Source: Callipepla californica brunnescens (taxonomy: Eukaryota > Chordata > Aves > Galliformes > Odontophoridae). Taken from it: a DNA stretch of 64,000 nucleotides. The stretch covers positions 705,001 through 769,000 of the forward strand of contig JALIRH010000100.1 of the NCBI GenBank assembly GCA_023055505.1, given 5' to 3'. Below the pieces are notes generated by a model, which was given only the letters and a program-made list of their open reading frames with translations, was not told where the DNA came from and searched no databases. The translations under genes and the position numbers were made by a program. Below are positions 58,778 to 64,000 of this stretch, one piece after another; the stretch's first letter is position 1, and the number at the start of each line of letters is the position of its first letter.

Positions 58778-61355
58778 GTCAGACGGTACATTTTGTGTAT
58801 TCAACTAAAGTAAAAGTGCTGAATGTTTGTTGTTATTCCATTTTTTTTCATCTGTGGAATGAAGTGAACTTGGCTGTGCTGAACTTTTATAAAGCAATGG
58901 TTGATCTGGCAGTAGAAGTGTTGAAGGAGACCTAAACAACTGAGACTGGTTTAAATCCAGTTGAAGAACTTGACAGAACATGCTTTAACACAGCGTGTAA
59001 GATAACCCTAAACGTGAAAGTGACCGTTTTTGTATTAGAAGATAAATGGCGTTTTCATTGACTGAATGGAGTTAGCTCAGTTCTTTTCCACAGAATGTTG
59101 ATGTTCTGAAGGATCCTGAAGCCGTTACGCAGCTTGGTAGCATTCTGAAAAGCAGCGTAAGGGCATGGAAAGCAGCTGGCCGCCCCTTTGTGATTCAGCT
59201 GGGAAGAATTGATTTAGATATGCTGAATATGTCCAAGTGCCCAAGTGAAAACATGTCTGCAGCTCTTGAGGCTGACGGTAAGAAATTGCACGTCCTTCCT
59301 AACAGCGGGATGGGCAGTGCACGTGATCAGGTTGTGAATTTGCTGGGCTTATCTCATTGCGTGTCTGTTGGTGGTGGTGGTTTTTGTTGCTTCTTTGTGT
59401 GTGCGTTTGGGCAAGAGAATGCCTGAAAATGTGCTTGCTTAGGTTCTTGTTTTTGTTAGCCAGATGTTTTGTTCAAAGAAACTCTGATTGCGGAAGGAGG
59501 AAAGCTCTTCAAGTGTGAGTTTAGGAAGGGTACCGGAGACTGCTGACTAATAGCAGTCTTGTGGAGACACAGTTGTAAGTTCTGACTTCATCGTTTTAGA
59601 TAAGAAAAGACCCTAGGACGTTGGCAGAGTTTTGGTTTGGTGATATTCTACTACTGAAACAGCTTTCTTACAGAAGTGTAACTTCAGTGAAGGCGCCTCA
59701 GATTTGTCACAAACTAGACTGGTAATCACTGAGGAGGAATTAGGAGCTACTCGAGTTACCTAACCACTGTTACCTGGAAAAAATTGGGTCTGTGATATCC
59801 AAGTAGAATGTGCTGCTGGAGCATCCCTTGAGGAATGAAGTGACTCGGTTATTGGAGCTGTGTTCTGACAGACTTTCTTACCCATGCAATGAATACACCT
59901 TGACGTAGCTTCTCAGAACTTAATGCATTCTTTTGATTCTGCAGCTCTAATTGCCAGAAGGTGCTTAAAACAAAAAGAAAACACAACGAGAGAAATAGGA
60001 AGCAGTTGCTAGGACTTGTAGTGGTGAGATTTTACTCGAGCAACAGCTATTGAGATGGCACTCGGCTCAGAGTGTGTTCTCACAGTTGTTATCTCTGATG
60101 GCAGCAGGAGCAGTTCTGCCTTTGTTTCCCTGGCTGCAGTCTGGTGAGGTTTTCCTTGGATGTACTGTTATGAGTGTGTGTCTGTGCACTCAGTTAGGGC
60201 AAGTTCTACTGACGAGACTTGCATGGACTTGGACGTGAGAAAATGAAGTAAGAATTAGGCTCCTTGTAGTAAAGACAAGTTGGAACAATTCTGTTTGTGA
60301 CCAAATCAGGAGCGTGCTTTAGAACACTGTATAGGTTGGTTCTTCTCATCACGCAGTGAGAGCCAGAGGTAAGCATGATCCTGAGAGCTGAAGGAACATT
60401 CCCTTCCTTGAAAAAGAAGCTGCAGCATTGTTTCTGAGTTGTACTGGCAGAGTGTGCTGTCAGCAGTAGCACTGGAATACTAAATTGCAACTTGGATCCA
60501 TGGAGCTGAAGTAATGGGAAAATGGTTTTAATCTGCATAATATGAACGAGAGATCTTCCTTCTTTGTCATTTGGGTATAAAAATGAAACATTCTCAATCT
60601 TCTGGAAGGAGTTGAGGGGAATCTGTTTGTTGACGCATCTTAACCCAGATTCAGTGCAGCTTTGCTACCTTTCAGGCGAAGTGGAAACCAAGCAGCCCTT
60701 GGTTAGAAGGATGAGGACTGTAAAAAGGGAAAGTTTAGAACTGATTTCTGGCTGGGTGAGCAGGTCCAACGATCCTCAGATGGTAAGTAAATATGGCATC
60801 CAAAGAGTTGATAGGACACATTCAGGAGGAACTCTGCTCTTTTGCTGCAGTGCAGTTAACACTGTTCTGTTCACAAGAACTGGCTTCAGAACTGCAATAT
60901 CTGCAGGAAGGATGATAAGCTGTGACCATACAGGGGTAGGCCTGAGCTGTGTTTTGAGTGCTTCAGGTAGTGTCAGCTGAGAGCAGTCCTAAGGGGAAGC
61001 AGGAAGGTGTAGGAGAGCCCTCAGGCAAGCACTGCTGGATGAACACAGTGTGTGGGAAGCATGTGGGCGTGTAAGTTCATTTTTAGCTTCTTTCCGAACT
61101 GCTGTGTGAGGCTTTGTTGGGTAACTGCACTGCTCTAAGCATGTCTTGCTCTTGATGTAGGTTGCTGAAAACTTTGTTCCTCCCTTGTTGGGTGCCGCTC
61201 TCATTGACTACCAGAGAAATGTTCCAGCTGCTAGAGAGCCTGCAGTACTGGGTGCTGTGGCTGTGGCTGTAAAGAAGCTGGGTGGGCACATCGCTGCTGA
61301 AATACCTCAGATCTTTGATGCTGTTTTTGAGTGCACGTTAAATATGATCAAGAAG
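58679..61355 (+). CDS. XPO1-like partial gene, four exons
   Basis: Exportin-1 (CRM1) is the nuclear export receptor for leucine-rich signals, built of HEAT repeats. Four plus-strand exons (58679-58777, 59094-59277, 60676-60782 and 61161-61355) encode consecutive HEAT-repeat sequence from the C-terminal half: GAQTDRTVQEHLIEK, PFVIQLGRIDLDMLN, LISGWVSRSNDPQM, LIDYQRNVPAAREP, AEIPQIFDAVFECTLNMI. Every visible boundary is GT-AG and the exons total 585 nt, 195 codons with no stop. About a quarter of positions differ from vertebrate XPO1 as I remember it, striking for so conserved a protein, and about 12 codons near the end of the first exon are missing. No exon was found upstream (CR1, ERV) or downstream (telomere-like DNA). 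Either a truncated unprocessed duplicate or part of a diverged paralogue. Confidence 0.8.
59094..59277 (+). CDS. XPO1-like exon B
   Basis: Acceptor TTTTCCACAG, 184 nt from NVDVLKDPEAV to EADG, donor GTAAGA. Ends in phase 1, matched by exon C. Confidence 0.82.
60676..60782 (+). CDS. XPO1-like exon C
   Basis: Acceptor TACCTTTCAG, 107 nt from GEVETKQPLV to SNDPQM, donor GTAAGT. The most conserved piece is ISGWVSRSNDPQM. The 1.4-kb intron before it shows no other gene. Confidence 0.82.
61161..61355 (+). CDS. XPO1-like exon D
   Basis: Acceptor CTTGATGTAG, 65 codons from VAENFVPPLLG to LNMIKK, donor GTATTC. The next XPO1 exon was looked for in 61356-62100 and not seen. Confidence 0.82.
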
Positions 61356-62100
61356 GTATTCCTATGTAAATTTTGGATAACGGAAAAAAAAAGAAAAGGG
61401 ATTTTATATTCAGGATATTGCAAGAAAGGGGGCAGGGCGTGTTATGCTATGTAGTTTACATAGCATTATTCTGTTGGGTGGAAATGAAGGTGAGGTTGAT
61501 GAGCTGTGGCTGTCTGGGTGAATGTCTTGATCTCACTGACTTAATTTCTTGATCCAGTTCTGGAATTAAATTCGGAGTTGTTTTTCTGTTCCAGGACCTT
61601 GGGATGTCGTGGTCCTGGAAGCTGAAGTCTACTTGAAGTATATTCATACGTCCTTTGAGTAGAAGTATTGATTAGTTCTTGAAGTATTTCTTTCCTGATT
61701 TCCGTAGCTGCTAGAGTTTCTGTGTTACGGTTTACAACAGGTACTTGCACAATAGATGGGTGCCGTTTTGCAGCAGTGTGAATCAGAAAGTGTATCCCTG
61801 TAGTGGCTGGGTGCTTAACCGCTGAGGCCGTCTGTCCTGTGCCTGTGGAGCAAGTGGTAATTAATGTTGTGCACTGACCAAATGTGGTTCACCCTGCTGA
61901 CACTGTGTAAGTCCAGCAAATGGTCTTCTCAATCTATGGTGGTGAAAGTATGGGGAAAAATGTTGCTGGGAATCTGGGAACTGCATGCTTTGTTTTGTTT
62001 TTAGATTTCCTTAAAGCTGAGATCTCCATGGTAAGCCAGATTTTCTCTCCCAGATTTTCCCAGTGAAAAGGCTGTATGGATTCAGGCCTTTTCTGCGACT
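61356..62100. other. Unique sequence after the XPO1-like exons
   Basis: Intron-like, AT-balanced sequence without a recognisable exon or repeat, ending where GGTTAGGGTTAGGG begins at 62101. Confidence 0.5.
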
Positions 62101-63480
62101 GGTTAGGGTTAGGGTTTAGGCTAGGGTTAGGGTCAGCTTCAGGGTCAGGGTTAGGGCAAGGGTTAGGTTTTGGTGTAGATTTCGGTTTAGGGTAAGGGTT
62201 AGGGATAATTTGAGTGTTAGCGTCAGGGACAGAAGTAGGTGAAGTGTTCATGTTAGGAGTAGCATTAGGGTTAAGTTTAGGGTTAGACTTAGGATTGGAT
62301 TTGTATGTAGGGTTAGGGGTAGGGTTAGTTTGAGTGTCAGGGTGAGGTAAGGGGTAGGCCTCGGGTTTGGCTTTGTGTTAAGTAAAGGTTTAGGAATAGT
62401 TGTAGGGTTAGTGTTTGGATTAGGATTTGGTTTAATATTAGGAACATGTTTTGGGATAGATTTAGGTGAGGGTTGTGGTGATCTGATGCTTTTGGTTAGG
62501 TTTAGGGTTGGGCTTCCACTTGGGTTTTGTGGTAGGGTCTGAGTTTGGGTTAGGGTTAGGGTAGAGTTAGAATTAGGATTTGGGAAATGCTTCGAGTTCT
62601 GTTTAGGGTAAGGATTAGTGTTAGATTTAGGGTTTGAGTTAGGGTTAGGATTATGGTTAGGACTAGGGTTCTGTTAGGTTTTGGGTTAGGGTTATGGGTA
62701 AGTTTGTTTTAGTACTAGGGTAAGGTTATGTTTAGGGTTAGGGTTACGATTAGGGAAAGATTTAGTGATACAGTGTTAGGGTAAGTTTAGGTTATGGAAT
62801 AGGGTTAGGTGTAAGATTGGGTTTAGTAATAGGGTTAGGTTTAGATTCTGGGTTAGGGTTAGAGATAGGGAAAGGGTTTGGGATTGTTTTAGGTTTTGGA
62901 TTAGGTTTAGGATTAGGGTTAGGGAAAAAGTTTTTCTCAGTTTTATGATTGTGTTTAGAGCTAGGATTAGGTTGAGTGTTCATGTTAGCATTAGGGGAAG
63001 TTTTAGGTTTAGGTTTAGGTTTAGGATGCGATCTGTGTTTAGGGTTAGGGGCAGGGTCAGTTTGAGTGTAAGGGTCAGATTAGGGTTAGGCCTCTGGTTA
63101 GGGTTAAGGTTAGGAATAGGATTAGGTTTCAGGTTAGTGTTAGGGTTAGGCCTGGGATTGCTGTTAGGGTTAGGTTAAGGTAAGTCTTGTGGTTAGGGTT
63201 AGGTGTAGGAAAAGGGTTTTGGGGATAGGGATAGTGTATAGGTAAGGGTTAGAATTCGATTTAGGATTAGGCTTAGGGATAGGGTTTGTTTGAGTTCTAA
63301 GGTTAGATACAGCATTAGAACTAGGTTGAGTGTCAGTGTTAGGATTAGGGTTTGGGTTACTGTTGAGGATAGGAATAGGGATAGGTTTAGGGTTATGCTT
63401 AGGGTTCAGGCTAGGTACAGGGTTCGGGTTAGGTTTAAGGTGAGTGTTAGGCTTAGGGTAAGGATTGTGGTAAAAATGAG
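62101..63480. repeat. Degenerate G-rich telomere-like tract
   Basis: TTAGGG-derived sequence, G-rich on the plus strand. Phrases such as GAGGTAAGGGGTAGGCCTCGGG and TGATCTGATGCT recall the G-rich part of the 5.4-kb unit, so it is a distant relative. Its open frames are repeat artefacts. Confidence 0.9.
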
Positions 63481-63539
63481 TTCTCTACTTGTTAATCAAA
63501 CCGACTCGAGACAGATGTGTCCGTGTTTTTCAGCGTGTT

Positions 63540-64000
63540 TTTTTTTCTGAGAACTATGTAGTTTGTAGAAGTCTCAAAAGAGATATATCGATGTTTTGTC
63601 TAAAAACTGTAGTTTGTGCAAGTTGGAGCCACAGCGCTTAGTTCTAAAACCTGGACAATGAACAACAGATAGCAGTGACCTTTGGAGAAACTGCAAAAGA
63701 AAAAGAAGTGAAAATCTTCTCTTGAGCGCGCGTGATCGGAGCTGAGGAAAACTATGGCCTTCATCATCTCGATCGCCAGGAGGCAGAGAACGACCCCCAG
63801 ATAACAGCCAGCGCAGCCCAGGAAGAGAAAGATAAGACATGAATGCAGAGATAAGGGACAATGAAAAGAGGGGTTGGGGGGCCCTGTTGAGCACCTCTGG
63901 TGCAGAGGAGACTCCCAGCCGCCCAGCGCTGTTCCGCTCATTTCTTGCTTGCTCAATAAATTCCTTACTGTTGGCAACAGTTGGTGCGTATCGTTCTCTT
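63540..64000 (+). mobile_element. Probable LTR (partial, runs off the window)
   Basis: Unique sequence ending with a poly(A) signal AATAAA at 63955-63960 followed by ATTCCTTACTGTTGGCAAC, the layout of a retroviral R-U5. The 5' edge is uncertain. The open frames on the minus strand are chance. Confidence 0.45.

Noticed and set aside
61934..62251. Minus-strand 105-codon frame at the border of the G-rich tract
   Set aside because: Half of it is telomere-like translation (NPNPNQ), the other half unique sequence without a recognised domain.
63574..63977. Minus-strand frames of 106 and 125 codons near the right edge
   Set aside because: Overlapping frames in what looks like an LTR; cysteine/leucine-rich by chance and without a family.

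Overview
The window looks like repeat-choked nuclear DNA of a bird, most likely a galliform such as chicken, from a microchromosome or a subtelomeric region. The reasons are a CR1 LINE fragment, an alpharetrovirus-like endogenous retrovirus (ERV), an ERV-L-like (class III) ERV, very long degenerate TTAGGG-type tracts, and GC-rich gene pieces embedded in short-period minisatellites. The species is inferred; no marker in the window proves it.

Layout, left to right. 1-16842: three complete head-to-tail copies (periods 5393, 5375 and 5340 bp) of a telomere-like macro-unit, then part of a fourth. Each unit switches strand twice and carries a 163-bp sliver of retroviral pro/pol at the G-to-C switch. 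16843-21184: in the fourth unit that sliver runs on into a decayed ERV (pol, env, 3' LTR). 21185-23090: a 10-bp GCTGTGGGTC minisatellite holding four modules that each contain a two-part CTCF-like site. 23090-25430: C/G-rich minisatellite, a promoter-like CpG-rich block, and pieces of a last exon that I read as SGF29 (minus strand). 25430-37271: C-rich telomere-like DNA, with a solo LTR at 26050-26623. 37272-42950: an 8-bp AGAATGTC array with two LTR-type insertions. 42955-53568: an 11-bp GGGGCAGCTAT array, interrupted at 46995-47990 by a CpG island with the SGF29 first coding exon (minus strand) and a CGG-rich coding-phase minisatellite. 53569-57984: a truncated minus-strand ERV-L-like provirus. 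57985-58520: a CR1 fragment. 58679-61355: four consecutive exons of a diverged XPO1 (exportin-1) copy on the plus strand. 62101-63480: G-rich telomere-like DNA. 63540-64000: a probable LTR running off the edge.

Only a few stretches are gene-like: the two ends of SGF29 lying about 22.5 kb apart on the same strand with only repeats recognised between them, the XPO1-like exons with intact splice sites and a continuous frame, and the ERV genes. Most long open frames are artefacts of repeats whose period reads open in several frames.

The strongest leads are the macro-unit array and the ERV at its edge, the repeated CTCF-like modules, the SGF29 gene split by arrays, the intact-frame XPO1 copy, and an unexplained hydrophobic ORF between the primer binding site and gag of the ERV-L-like element. 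Family assignments rest on recognition from memory; no search was run.
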